DNA of 64,000 nt from Cloeon dipterum (lineage: Eukaryota; Arthropoda; Insecta; Ephemeroptera; Baetidae), in the NCBI RefSeq assembly GCF_949628265.1, contig NC_088786.1:25999681-26063680 (forward strand), read 5' to 3'. A model generated the notes under the pieces. The model made no database searches, was not told where the DNA came from, and saw only the letters and a list, made by a program, of their open reading frames with translations. The translations under genes were made by a program, and so were the position numbers. Positions 36,082 through 47,173 of this stretch are shown here, one piece after another. Each line of letters begins with the position of its first letter. The stretch's first letter is position 1.

Positions 36082-39000
36082 TCACATTCTGCTATTTTTC
36101 CTGGAAGACTCGGACGGCGCCTTCCACTTGCTATTGCTACTCCGCATGTTCGCCAATCTGACTGAGCTATTGTTGTTCATGCTGGAGGGCTCCTCTTCGT
36201 AAGCGTGATTCACCGAACCAGTCGGCGGCTCAAACATTTCCTTGAGGCTGACTCCGGAGGCCACAGAGACCCTGTGGCGAGGGGCTGCCATCGCTTGAGC
36301 CCCAGTCACACCGTATTCGGAGGGCGCTTTCGACGCACCGAGGGTCTTCATTTGCGACTTGCGTCTCTCAGCGAGGACTGAGTTGCGCCGGATTTCCAGC
36401 GCCTTCAGAGCTTCCTCGCGGTTTATCATCTTGCGGTTCAGGCCAAGCACAGGCGTTCCAGCTGCAAAATTGTTTTAATTTATTTTTTTCATATTTATTG
36501 GAAATTAAAAACCAAAAACAGATTTTGGCTTTATCTGTTGCCTTTTCTGTATCAATTAATAAAATATTATATGATGATTTACCTGCTTCAGCTTTGCCGT
36601 TTTCTGCCGAAATAGCAAAGAATCGCTTTTTGAACGCGACATCCAGGGTGCCGATAACTTGCTTTTTGCGGCTGTGCTTGTCCAGGTTGTGAATGGTGCG
36701 TCTGTGGCTGATCCTATCGGGGTCGTTCAAAGACTCATCGTTGTCCTGGTCGTTGTCCAGCCCTCGTAATTTTTGCATATGCCGCACAAAATCGAGGGCG
36801 TGCCGGTCTACTAATGCGTCGGTAGAGGTGTCATCAACCTGATAATGGAAATTAATTCCCGTTAGAGTGGTCTCCTCAGGCTGGGCTAAAGACTCGCACC
36901 TTTTTGTTGCAGTACCAGTTGAGCTCTGTCGAGGCCAGAATGTGCGAAATGGTTCCGAAACGATGGAACAACATGGCCAAGAACTGGATAACCAGGATCA
37001 AAGCGAAGAAGAAGACGAACACGAGACCAATAGGCTCGAGTTGCAAATATTCCTTAGATACGTGAACCTACAGATTTAAAAAAAAGAATTAATATTCTGA
37101 AATGGTTTGAATAGGATGAGCTTCTCATATTTCATTTATGTCGATTGGCTATTTAATTTCAAAATAATGATTATTTTGACATATTTTGTTTACTTAATAT
37201 ATTTATATTTTTTTCCTTTGCATGCGGAAGCTCTCAGATTTTTTTCATTCTATTTTTATTTAAAGTTTTAGCCCACTGAAGGCGAGTTATGTTTTGTTCG
37301 TTTTTTTTTCCAAGAAATTCAATACTTATCCATCTCTTCTGCGTTTTTGACGCTTCTTTTTTGCAAAAATGTAATGTTACCTCTTTAGTTTCCTCATTGA
37401 ATGTTACGTTGGTTTTTACACCCAACGGCCAGTCAACGTGAATTTGATCTTTATTAAGTTGTAGGAGGAACACTATGAGGACGAACAATGCATTGAACAT
37501 GAAGAACGCAAACACCGACTTGTTTCGGAGCTCAATCAGATCTCGAGCAATTCTAACCTGTTGGTGGTAGAAAATAAAGAAAAGACTGATTAGACTCACC
37601 TCTTGAGAGACTTCATCATATGAAATGTTAGTCTTCACTCCAAAGGGCCAGTTAAAGTGCAGAGTGTCTTTGTTCAATTGCATTAAGAAAACAATCAATA
37701 CAAAGAGTGCATTGATCACAAAGAAAGCAAACACCGACTGATTTCGAAGTTCAATCAAATCACTAGCAATTCTCGCCTGGATAAACATAAGAGAGAAACA
37801 AAACATAGTAAAAAGGAGAAACTTAGTGTGGTATGATAGAAAAGTACCAGAGACGGAAAATTAATTCAGAAATTGAATTATTTTTCTGTACACCATGACA
37901 AACATTGACGAGGTTCATAAAATTGTACGCAATTTGTGTGTACACAATTTGTGTACCACCAGTGATTTTTTTTCTAAATCAACCAACGTCGATATCTGTC
38001 GCTAAAACTAGAAAAGATTACAATTATAGAGAACCCAGTAAGCTTCCATTGCTTCATTTTTACTCTTTTCGTTTAAATGTTTTCCATAGTATGTACACTT
38101 TAATATTTACAAATGATTTATCCCAAAATTTGTTATAAGATCTTCCACCGAGCAACTTTTATTGCTCACCAAATAATAAACCACATATATTTTAAATCCT
38201 TTGAAATTTCCTGTTATCATAGTTATAAATCCCTTTTCCAGGAACCAGAAGTTGGGTGTGCCTTTTATAAGACAATTTACACAACATTCACACACAAGAT
38301 TTTCAATTTCGAAAAAAAATTGAAATAATTTTGGAAATTTAGAAGCAAATGGCAATCGGAAACAAAGACACGAAACGGATAATTTGATACTTGAGAACCA
38401 AATAGTGAACACAAATACACACGCAAACATAGTGATTTCTTTAATTAATGTGCTGACCTGCTCCTCCTTGTTTGCATCAATCGGGTAAAGATATTTTGCA
38501 ATGAGGTCTTTCCAGAAAGTCTCTTCGGCTTTTGACATAAAATCAACTTCACCGTGTTTCAGATCAGGATCTTCCATCCAGTATGGATTGACCAGATCGT
38601 CTCTCTTTTGCCTCGGCTCTGAAAAAGTGTTCATATTTTAGATATTGCATGGAAATTTGGGGAAAATTCGCGCACCTCCAGTGCCTTCTGATTCTTCCTC
38701 ATCTTCCGAGCGGCTCTGGTCTTCCTCAGCCTTGTCCTCGGTCAATGCTCCACGGTGACTGCCCTCACATCTGCTGATTGACCTGCGTCTAGTTCCGTGC
38801 ATGTTGTGCGGATCAACAACCCTATATAGGAATTTAATTTTTTTAGCTCATCAATTAGAAATATTATGCGTTAAGGAGAGAAGGTAGGCAACCTGCTCGC
38901 CTCGCGTGTTGCGCGTGGTGCATAACCTAAGCAGCTATCGCCATACTAACCGTTCAATGTTTTCCAAGCGCTTGCTGAGCGTTTCAAGCGACTCGGCGAT

Positions 39001-42000
39001 GCGGGAGAGCTGCTGCCTTTCACTATCGTTGGCGGGGTGCTGGCAGAGGATGATTTTGAACAGGCCTGCCATAGAGAACTCAAAGGCGCCTTCATCCGAG
39101 TCGCCTGATCCGTTGCCCTTGCCGAGGAATCCAAGCAGGGAGTTATTTTTCGCCTTTTTCTTTGCCTCCTCAGCATCTTTCTTGTCTTGCTCCATTTCCT
39201 TTAAATTTAAAGTTATTATTTAAATATTTTCTTTTCTTCCAATTATTTTACCTTTTTCGTTTTCTTGGTTTGAACTTCTCGTGTTCCCCACGAGACGACG
39301 TTGAGATTGATGATGGAGTACAGGATCAGAAGCAAGTACATGGAGGGAATGGAGAGCAGGTAAATGATTCCGGGAACGATACACCAAAATTCTTGCGGAT
39401 GCAAGAACGCTGCTATTAAGAACGAGCCCGTCATTGCTATCAAGAAAATAGCTGAAGGTGAGCCGATGCCGTCCTCGCCCAACTGGAGGGCTGTACCGAC
39501 GATCACGGCCATCATGATCAACGCGTATGCAGTCGATAATATTTGCGCGAATAACAGCTGAAGTTTAATTAATTACTAAAAGAAATAAAAATTAACCATT
39601 TTTAAGTTACCTGAATTTCTGATTTTGTCGTGAAGCAGATCAACATAAAGAAGAGGATGGGAACGATGTTGTAAGTGAAACTGGTCCAGTTGTCAATCTT
39701 GAAGGCGGCCACAAAAGCACCCACCAACATAAGGAAAATCGTTCCAGGACCAAGAATAGTGCCACCCATCAACATCATCTAAAAAAATTTTAACTCGTCA
39801 TATTGTTTTCCCCTATATGAAATTTTGACTAGTGTACCTGATACCCGATGTATGGCATCGAAATGTTGTCGTTGACCTTGATGGTTTTCTTGTAGTCTCC
39901 GAGCAAATCCATGATGTTGGCCATTGTCGACGGCACCCACCGACGACGCTGTTGGTAGAACTCGTTGAAGCCTTCGGGGCAATGTGTGTAAGCGTCGCTG
40001 GCAGCTGAATACTCCACACGGTAGCCTCTCTGCAGCAGCAGCGTACACAACCAACGATCCTCCCCTGCAAAGGTGGCCAAGTGAGAGCGACTTATTGTGA
40101 AAAAATCCCTCAAATACCTTGATCGTACTGCACGTAGTGACGAGCCTCGTCGGACCTCTGCGTGTACCGTCTCATCACGTTGTCGTCCATCAAAGCCTTT
40201 CCTCTGAACAACGAGAAACATCCAGGACTACAAAGGACGCACCCGATCATGTGCTCAGTAGCCTTTTGCAGCCAATGGCCGATAGCGTACTCGAACATCT
40301 GGTACCACACCATTGGACCTGAATTTGGAGAAATGGTTTAGCTCAATTCGAGTTTTAAGATAAGTTACTTGCCTGAGCCGACGGGGTGAATACGACCGCA
40401 GGCAGCTCCCAGGTTGCGATTTTTCTTCATTAAATCAACGAGCAGTTGGACAGCAGTGGGCTGGAAATCAATATCTCCGTCCAGGGTGAGCAAATAGGTG
40501 TTTTCAGCCATGACTTCCTTGCGGTCGACGGAGATGGGCAGCTCCATCAAACGGTGTCCAAGCAGATAGTACATGTACATGACCTGAATTTCGGAAAACA
40601 TTTAAAATTTGCAGTTAATTTAATAATATTTATATTAGTTACCTGGCTCCAGCGTTTTCTGTGCCTAATTTTGCCCTTGTCCTTCAGATGAGCGATCATT
40701 TTTGTCTTGCCAGGTAGGGTCCACACGAGCCTTCCACCATAAGGAGCTGGAATTCTCTTGGGCGGCTTGATTCTGATGGTGGTTTCGTGCACGTGCGTAG
40801 CCGCTTCATCAATCGTTTCAATTAGCATTTTCACGAATCGGTTTACAACGTTATCGTCGTCATTTTCGTCGCTGATTTCAAAGGCGTCATCGAAGAAAAT
40901 ATGAGCTGTTGACCAAGCATTAATTAGTTTAAAGCCCCGTAACGCGAACGAGAAAATTACTTTCAAACTCGTAGTAGTCAGGGTCAACGATCCTCAAGTA
41001 CTTCTGGGCGACTCGCCGGGCTGACTGATCCTCATCAAGACGTATGATTGACTTGAGCATCTCCATCATCTCCTCTTTCGTCTCGTGCCACATTGTGGCG
41101 CAAGCGTAAATTCTGGTGATGCTGTCTGACGATTTGACTTGTTTTCCTGGCGTCGAGCTACTGCCTTCAGTTTGCACGGAGATGGTTTCGTAATACTCGT
41201 CCATGCCCTCCTTATGGATGTCAGCAAGATCCTAAAAAATTGCGATATTTTAGTAAATACGGTAAACTAATATTTAATCATTTTACCTCAGTTTTCACAT
41301 CATCTTCTCCGTCCCTGCGCCTGTTCAGACCCATGGACTGGTCGATGAGCAACGAATCGTACATGGGGTTGACAAACAATTTTTCAGTTGCCGCCAAACG
41401 CTCACATTTTGGTGTCCAAATGTGCAGAGTGATCCACGTTTGTGACAAAAGCCAGAGCAGCCAAACCCAAGCGTGCTAGGAAAAACTCAAATTAATTATG
41501 AAAGACAAATTAAAAGGAGATTGAGTACCTCTCCTGTGATGAAATCATTGAGGAAATAAACTGGAGGCGAATCGAAGAACAGGTAATCAGGAATCGAGTT
41601 GTGGAAGAAGCAAGGGTCACCATTCCTGAGTCCGCACGCGGCGATGAGTAGGGAAATTGTCACGGGAATGGTCAAATTCACTGGGAAAGCGTAGCTGAAG
41701 CCTTGAATCATGATTTTGCACGCGAACTTGCCTAAAATCGCGAATATATTTTAATTAAAAAAATAAATTGCGTCATTGTTTAGTCATCGTCGCAAGATAA
41801 ATCAAATTAATGATCTATGCGGTCGTGGACTAATTAGCGAACGCACCAAAAATGTAGCAGATGTAGGCAGCGCAGATTTGAATGAGCAGCACGTAAAAGG
41901 CTGTGTTGTAGGCAGCGTCGATTTCAGTCGTCTCCCCGGTGGGTATGGCATTGGCGAGGTCAGACAGAGTTGAGGTTGACGAGGGTCGTACCTGAGAAGC

Positions 42001-45000
42001 AAAGCAAACAGTTGACATCAGATCCGTCAGCGGTGGCGAGAACTGTATGGCTCCTTGCGGTCGCGCGACACCGCAAACGCAGAGACATTTACTCTCATTC
42101 TCATTCACGACAGGTTAAAAATATCACAACTGTGAACGCTCGATTCGGTTCGAAAATCGAATTAAGCGTAGGCAGGTGCGTGGTTTTGCTAATTGTAATT
42201 TTGCTAACCTCATTGATTGTGATTTTGTGCTCGGAGAATCCAGTGTTGAACATGGCCAAGAAATTGGGCACCGACTGGCCCCTCATGTGCAGAACTAACA
42301 GCATTGAGCAGAAAAAGGTGACACCTTTCCAAACCGACATGAAAATGTAGGTGAAATAGCGAGTCCTCTCCATTCTCTCCTTCACTCTGCCGAGCGCCTT
42401 GACGAAAGCTGTCATAAAAAATTGGATTATATACTTTTTGTCCAAATTCTCCAATGGACTCGCTAATTACCTAAAGGTGATCGTTGGCTGACGTAGTTTT
42501 CCCACCAACCAACGGATGTGAGGAAAGCCGAGGCGGGAATGAGCCACACGCCGGGCTTCTTTTCACCCTCAACAAGCGGCCAAACAACCAAGCCAGTGAT
42601 TTGCGCCGCGATAGCCAACATGTCGACGATTACTTTAGCAAAACGCTTCGACTCTTTGTTGTTTCTTGACAGCATTCCTGTGTGAAGAAATATAAATTGG
42701 AAAGCTGCCATATTTAAAAAAAAAGTTTAAATTATATACCACAAAAATTCATTCGAATCTTGCCTTTATAAAACTCAATTCAAGTGTGTTGTTTTTACGC
42801 ACTCGAGTTTTTTAAATTTATAACAAAGCATAACTCTTACCGAAAATTCCTGGTACAATGCACATGCAGTTGGTGAGCATGGCACCTTTGACAACGTCCA
42901 GGTCAGGGAGGACGGCGAACATGAGCAGCGCCAGGCCGACCGTATGGCAAGTTTCGGCGAAGAAAATTATTAAAAAGTCGATGCTTGGCGGCCTGTGCCA
43001 TGACTTGAAGAAGCAGATTCGTACGGAGCGAATGAAAGTTCCCACCTGATGCAACAACCAAACTCAGCTCGATTATTTGAAATGTCAGATCGCGTGAGTA
43101 ACGCGCAGAAAAATGAATAATAGGGTATCAGGGTTTGATTAGCGAAATTGCTGAATCGACCACGCCACAAGGCCGCCGATTCGATCAGCGAACACAAAAT
43201 ATGTTGTGTACTCGGCTTCTCACCTCAGGGACAATGTAAGCGAAGAAAATGCACCACGCCCAGGCAACCCTTTCCTCTTCTGGCACGGACACTGTGAAAG
43301 TCTTCTGGCGTCCTGCAAAAGATTAATTTTCCGCTTTACCATTTTATTCCTTGAAGGCCGAATGAGAAATATAATTTCAATTGGACGAAGAATATCTTAT
43401 AGATATGCGAATTTTTGAGGTGGGAAAATAAGATAGCGTGTTAGCTAAAAATTTGTAAAAATAATTATAGCTCTATAATTTTTTAATAATTCAATTTAAT
43501 CTCCCTATTCTCCAACCTATAGTTAAGTATGTCTGGTTGAGATATTCCTTGTAAGTTTTGATCCCCTTTTTTTCAAAAAAGTAAGGTGGCACTCACCAAC
43601 TTCGACGTTGCAGTATGGAATGGTTTTGTCGGGCCTGAGCTGCGATGTCATGAAAAGGACAGAGCCCTTAGCGATGACGCCGGCAGTGAGGACGATGATG
43701 AAGGTCACAAGGTAAACTATCACTTTGATGACTTTGATGGTTGTCTCCAGGAACTGTTGATTTGCAGTTGAGATGCTCTCGGCCTCAGGGGGTAGCACGC
43801 GAAACACGTCCCACCCTGCCGGCTCTGTCCGGTTGCTGTGAGAAAAAAATAAGAGGAAAGGGTAAGTCACTTTTTATGCGCGGCAGTTTTATTTTTCCAG
43901 TCAAGGTAAGTTGACACCGGTATTGCCCTCAGGGCGTTGGCCAGCAAAATTATTTCACAGGCTCAGCTGCAGACGTATTTACTGGGGTAATCACAAAATC
44001 TGTCAGGATTTGTGTGAATAGAGGACAACTTCGTGTTACACCCAATCAATCTCAACTGATTTTTATCTGAAGCGGGGTCTTTGAAATTTTTAATGAGGAA
44101 TGCAGCCTTTATTTCGTAGCATGCAGCTTGTGCAATTTGTAGCAGATTTGCTTACTAAATGCCGCTCATCAGTAGTGGATGAGCTGCAAGAGATTGGATG
44201 CTTAATAAATGAAATCATAACATAATTATCAGAGGCCGTTGATTCACTGCTTTATTCAAAACGGTGATGAAGCATCTTTTTAGCTTAACACATAAAAGTG
44301 CTGTCAGTCACGCGCGTATGTTAGGAAAACTCTCTCGAAACGTGATTAATGGCCTGCGCAAAGATTTTTGCCATTTCATATTGGAGATCGAATGGAAATT
44401 ATCGCAGTCGAAATTGGAGCAAATCACTTTCAGATGCACGTGCTGCGCTGCATTTTGCTGCGAGCGAGATACGCAACAACTACTAACTCTCACTCGGCCG
44501 CTGCGATTTCTGCCGCCCCCGTCCTCCCGCCCGGCCGCCCGCCCAGCCAGCCAGCCAGGCCCGACCGGCCAGCGGACAGTGAAAGACACGCCGAGTGCTA
44601 TTTATTAACAAAGCTCACGGAATATTATTACGATCGTGTGTGCGCGCGCGAGAGGAGAAAGTTTAATAGCAAACGCCGCGCCCAGAACGGCGACCGACCG
44701 ACCAATTCTCAATGGAGCGCACCGAATCTGATCCCTTTTTTGCCTTCCATCCGAGAGAGAGAGAGAGTAATGCTTAATAGACCATTGTTGAATATTACGG
44801 CTCTACCTTTGTGCGTCTACGTAGCTTAAGTCTTTGAACTTTGTTTTCATTAGACTAGGAAGAGCATAATAAATATTGAAGCAGTCATATCTCAATTGAA
44901 TGCGGTGAGAGACGCAGCACTTTAGATTGGTCATTAAGAATTTATTGCTTCTAATTATACTCTCGCATGGAATAGCTGGGAATTAATAGAAACAAAAGTT

Positions 45001-47173
45001 ATGGTATCCGTAGGAGAAGAATTTGAGACGTTGTTGGGAAATTCTAAGAAGTATTTTTTGCGAAATAACGCAAAATCTGGACCAGTGAGACGCCTTCGCG
45101 AATACATATCTCCGCTCTAGGCTCCGCAAGAATGCGACCGACTAGCAAGAGGAAACGTGGACTTAATTAGACCCACTTTATCAAAGGCAGTAACAATGAA
45201 ATGAAATCGTGGTTGGTTTGTTGTGCGGCAGCATTCCCATGCATATCTCGTCATAACTAAATGAACAAACACACCGCGGAGAGAATTTTTCGCACGTCTC
45301 TTTCAATTTGATCCAATTTGAATGGTGTAGCGCGCGTGTTTGTTCTGATGGCTAATTAAAGAGCTGCTATAGAATGCATTAACCTATATTGGAGAAAGCG
45401 TTTCTAGATCACGAGGGCGGAGATTATGCGCAGAGTCTAGCCGTCATGCGGAGCTTGCTCTTTTTTTATTTTGCTATCATTCCGTCACGATTGAGCAGCA
45501 GTAAAAGTACAATTTCACCTCCATCTCGAAGAAGCAGGAGCTCTCTAGCAGTTGTCCTTTGTTCGATTTTTTTACTTCATCTCTGCTTCAGCTTTTCACA
45601 CTGAAATAAACGTGAATCGACCTGCAGCGCCTACTTCTCCATCCACGTAACGTGTGTAAAACATAATTATAATACGTTGCAGCAATTAGAGTGTGAATTC
45701 TTCGGAGCATTTGTTCGCGGATCATTTCACTTGCTCAACGCACCGCATTATTCCTAATTGAGTTTCGATCCCGTTAATTCAAGTCGTAAATTCAAGTTTA
45801 TTGTGCAATCTGTGCAATGAATATGTAATAAATGTTTCGTTACTTTTCAAACGCGCTGCAATAAATTTTTACTTGAATCGAATCAAGCTTGCGCAAGCTC
45901 TCTGGCCACGCTAATCTGTTTTGGTTGGATAGAAAATATCATTTTGTTGGAAATAAATTAAGTACATACGCCAATAAAAACAGAAGGTAAAACCAATTAG
46001 ATTCCATATTGTTGTCTTTTTTCTGAATGATGGATAATCACAATAAAAAATATGATCGTTTCAAAACTCTTTTCTTTATCGTTTAATTTTACCTAAAATG
46101 ACTGTCCTTTTTTATTGAAAAAGCATTACACCATGATTAATCACAATATAATCGGTACTTTTAATATTCTTTCGCGTTTGCTGAATGATTGATGTCTTAA
46201 CTTTTTTAACAACGCAGATGAAATTTATCTAACGAATTATTGGTGAGACTGCCAAAGTCACGCTTCATCAAAACTACGACCAATTCTATTTTTTACGACT
46301 CTCTTCGTCAAACTTTCCAATAAGATCGAATCAGAATGTACCTCATATTTCACTTTTCTCTATTGTTGCTATTTTGAAACCTACACTGCTGTTCCTCTAG
46401 CATCGTTCATTCGATCAGACTCGCTAACAAGATCCATTTACCGTTCAATCTCGAAACGCAGCAATAAAACTGTAATAGCTCCTTATACAGGCGCGTAAAA
46501 AAGAAATCGGCTAGATGAAGTCATGGTGCCGATCGGTTTAAATGTAGGCCTGCGCATAATGAGAAAATATCAGAGATGAAATTATTTTAAGATATATTAA
46601 CGCAGCGAATCAATTGAACTGTGCGTACCGCACTTTCTTTCCACTTCCATTCAAATGAGTGACATGCGATAAAAGACATTCACTCATTCGTCTCAAATGT
46701 AATGGGAAACGCTCGCAAACACAATGCCGCGTGCGTTTTAGTCAGTTTATTTCCTCTCCAGAGAGGCGATAAGAGACGCGCGCGAGCGCCGTGTGCTACT
46801 TTCCTCGTCTTTCCTCAAAAACGTAGGATTGAATAACACTTTGTAATGCATAAAAAGCTGTCTCTCCTCTGTTTGACAAACGAAAGTTCCAACAGGAATA
46901 ACTCAAGGGCCGTGCCGTTGAATTATTTTATCCAATTAATCGTTACAGTGGCGGCGAGGAAAGCGCCGCACAATTCGATCTCTACCCATTCTAAAATTCA
47001 AACACGCACTCGCCACAAGGGCTATCGACCTGATTCGAAAAAAATCAAAAGGATACTCATGTGTATTTCGGTTTAATTTACCTTCCGCTGTAGATGTCAT
47101 TGTTTAACGGGGTGCTTTCGTCGTCGGAGAAGCTGCGGTCATTGTCCGTGGGCTCTCGGCGCACGGCCGCCAT
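36082..47173 (-). CDS. kkv: Chitin synthase 1 (cuticular type, krotzkopf verkehrt)
   Basis: A plasma-membrane GT2 glycosyltransferase that polymerises UDP-GlcNAc into chitin for cuticle and trachea. Minus-strand exons: 47082-47173, 43597-43835, 43224-43312, 42841-43045, 42471-42677, 42209-42408, 41847-41991, 41529-41731, 41287-41475, 40963-41230, 40643-40905, 40373-40583, 40118-40318, 39838-40064, 39611-39778, 39252-39557, 38951-39198, 38676-38821, 38458-38618, 37600-37776 or 37381-37557, 36900-37067, 36583-36838, 36082-36461. The total is 1,582 residues with either alternative exon, the normal CHS1 length. Hallmarks are [41 protein letters not shown] (about 838), QQRRRW (about 876-880) and SWGTRE, flanked by many transmembrane helices. 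The N terminus [11 protein letters not shown]...DDESTPL is CHS1-like. An acceptor (TTTCAG) lies directly before the ATG, so an untranslated exon is further upstream. Confidence 0.96.
37381..37557 (-). CDS. kkv: Mutually exclusive exon, downstream copy (8b type) of chitin synthase 1
   Basis: 59 codons in phase 0, starting [14 protein letters not shown] and ending TFNEETKE. It encodes the same transmembrane helix ([19 protein letters not shown]) with a diverged flank ([15 protein letters not shown]) and the sequon NVT. The copies differ mostly after the helix. They are separated by only 42 nt (37558-37599), too short for normal splicing in most animals, so inclusion of both is physically unlikely; joining both would, however, keep the frame. 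Confidence 0.92.
37600..37776 (-). CDS. kkv: Mutually exclusive exon, upstream copy (8a type) of chitin synthase 1
   Basis: 59 codons in phase 0 on both sides, starting [14 protein letters not shown] and ending SYDEVSQE. It encodes a C-terminal transmembrane helix ([19 protein letters not shown]) and the following extracellular stretch. It is homologous to and the same length as the exon at 37381-37557. Insect CHS1 genes are known to use one of two such exons, with different developmental and tissue preferences. It carries one potential N-glycosylation sequon, NIS. Confidence 0.92.
39838..41230 (-). CDS. kkv: Catalytic GT2 core of chitin synthase 1
   Basis: Exons 40963-41230, 40643-40905, 40373-40583, 40118-40318 and 39838-40064 encode the cytosolic catalytic domain. 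Visible are the donor-binding DGDIDF, the [20 protein letters not shown] block, the [10 protein letters not shown] segment, the EDRW catalytic-base motif and the QRRRW motif that contacts the growing chain. All signature residues are present, so the enzyme should be active. The intron at 40319-40372 uses a GC donor. Confidence 0.93.
40319..40372 (-). other. kkv: GC-AG intron in the chitin synthase catalytic domain
   Basis: The exon ends GGCTCAG and the intron starts GCAAGTAAC, the classical GC-donor consensus AG|GCAAGT, and ends AATTCAG. Splicing here restores the invariant [12 protein letters not shown]. The intron is 54 nt long. Confidence 0.85.
43836..47081 (-). other. kkv: First coding intron of chitin synthase 1 (3.2 kb)
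   Basis: Long intron between the first two coding exons. It contains a GC-rich block at about 44505-44705 with short tandem motifs: (CAGC)n at 44544-44559, (GACC)n at 44691-44704 and (GA)n at 44753-44767. The rest is AT-rich with no supported ORF. It may host enhancers or an alternative promoter. Confidence 0.7.
44544..44767. repeat. Cluster of short simple repeats in a GC-rich intron block
   Basis: CAGC units at 44544-44559, CGAC/GACC units at 44691-44704 and a GA run at 44753-44767, all within a GC-rich patch in an AT-rich intron. A GA run of this kind can bind GAGA-type factors, but function is not shown. Confidence 0.6.

Noticed and set aside
37600-37776. Possibility that the duplicated exon is a pseudo-exon or assembly duplication
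   Set aside because: The two copies are clearly diverged at the DNA level, both have intact splice sites, frame and a transmembrane helix, and paired exons at this position are a known feature of insect CHS1.
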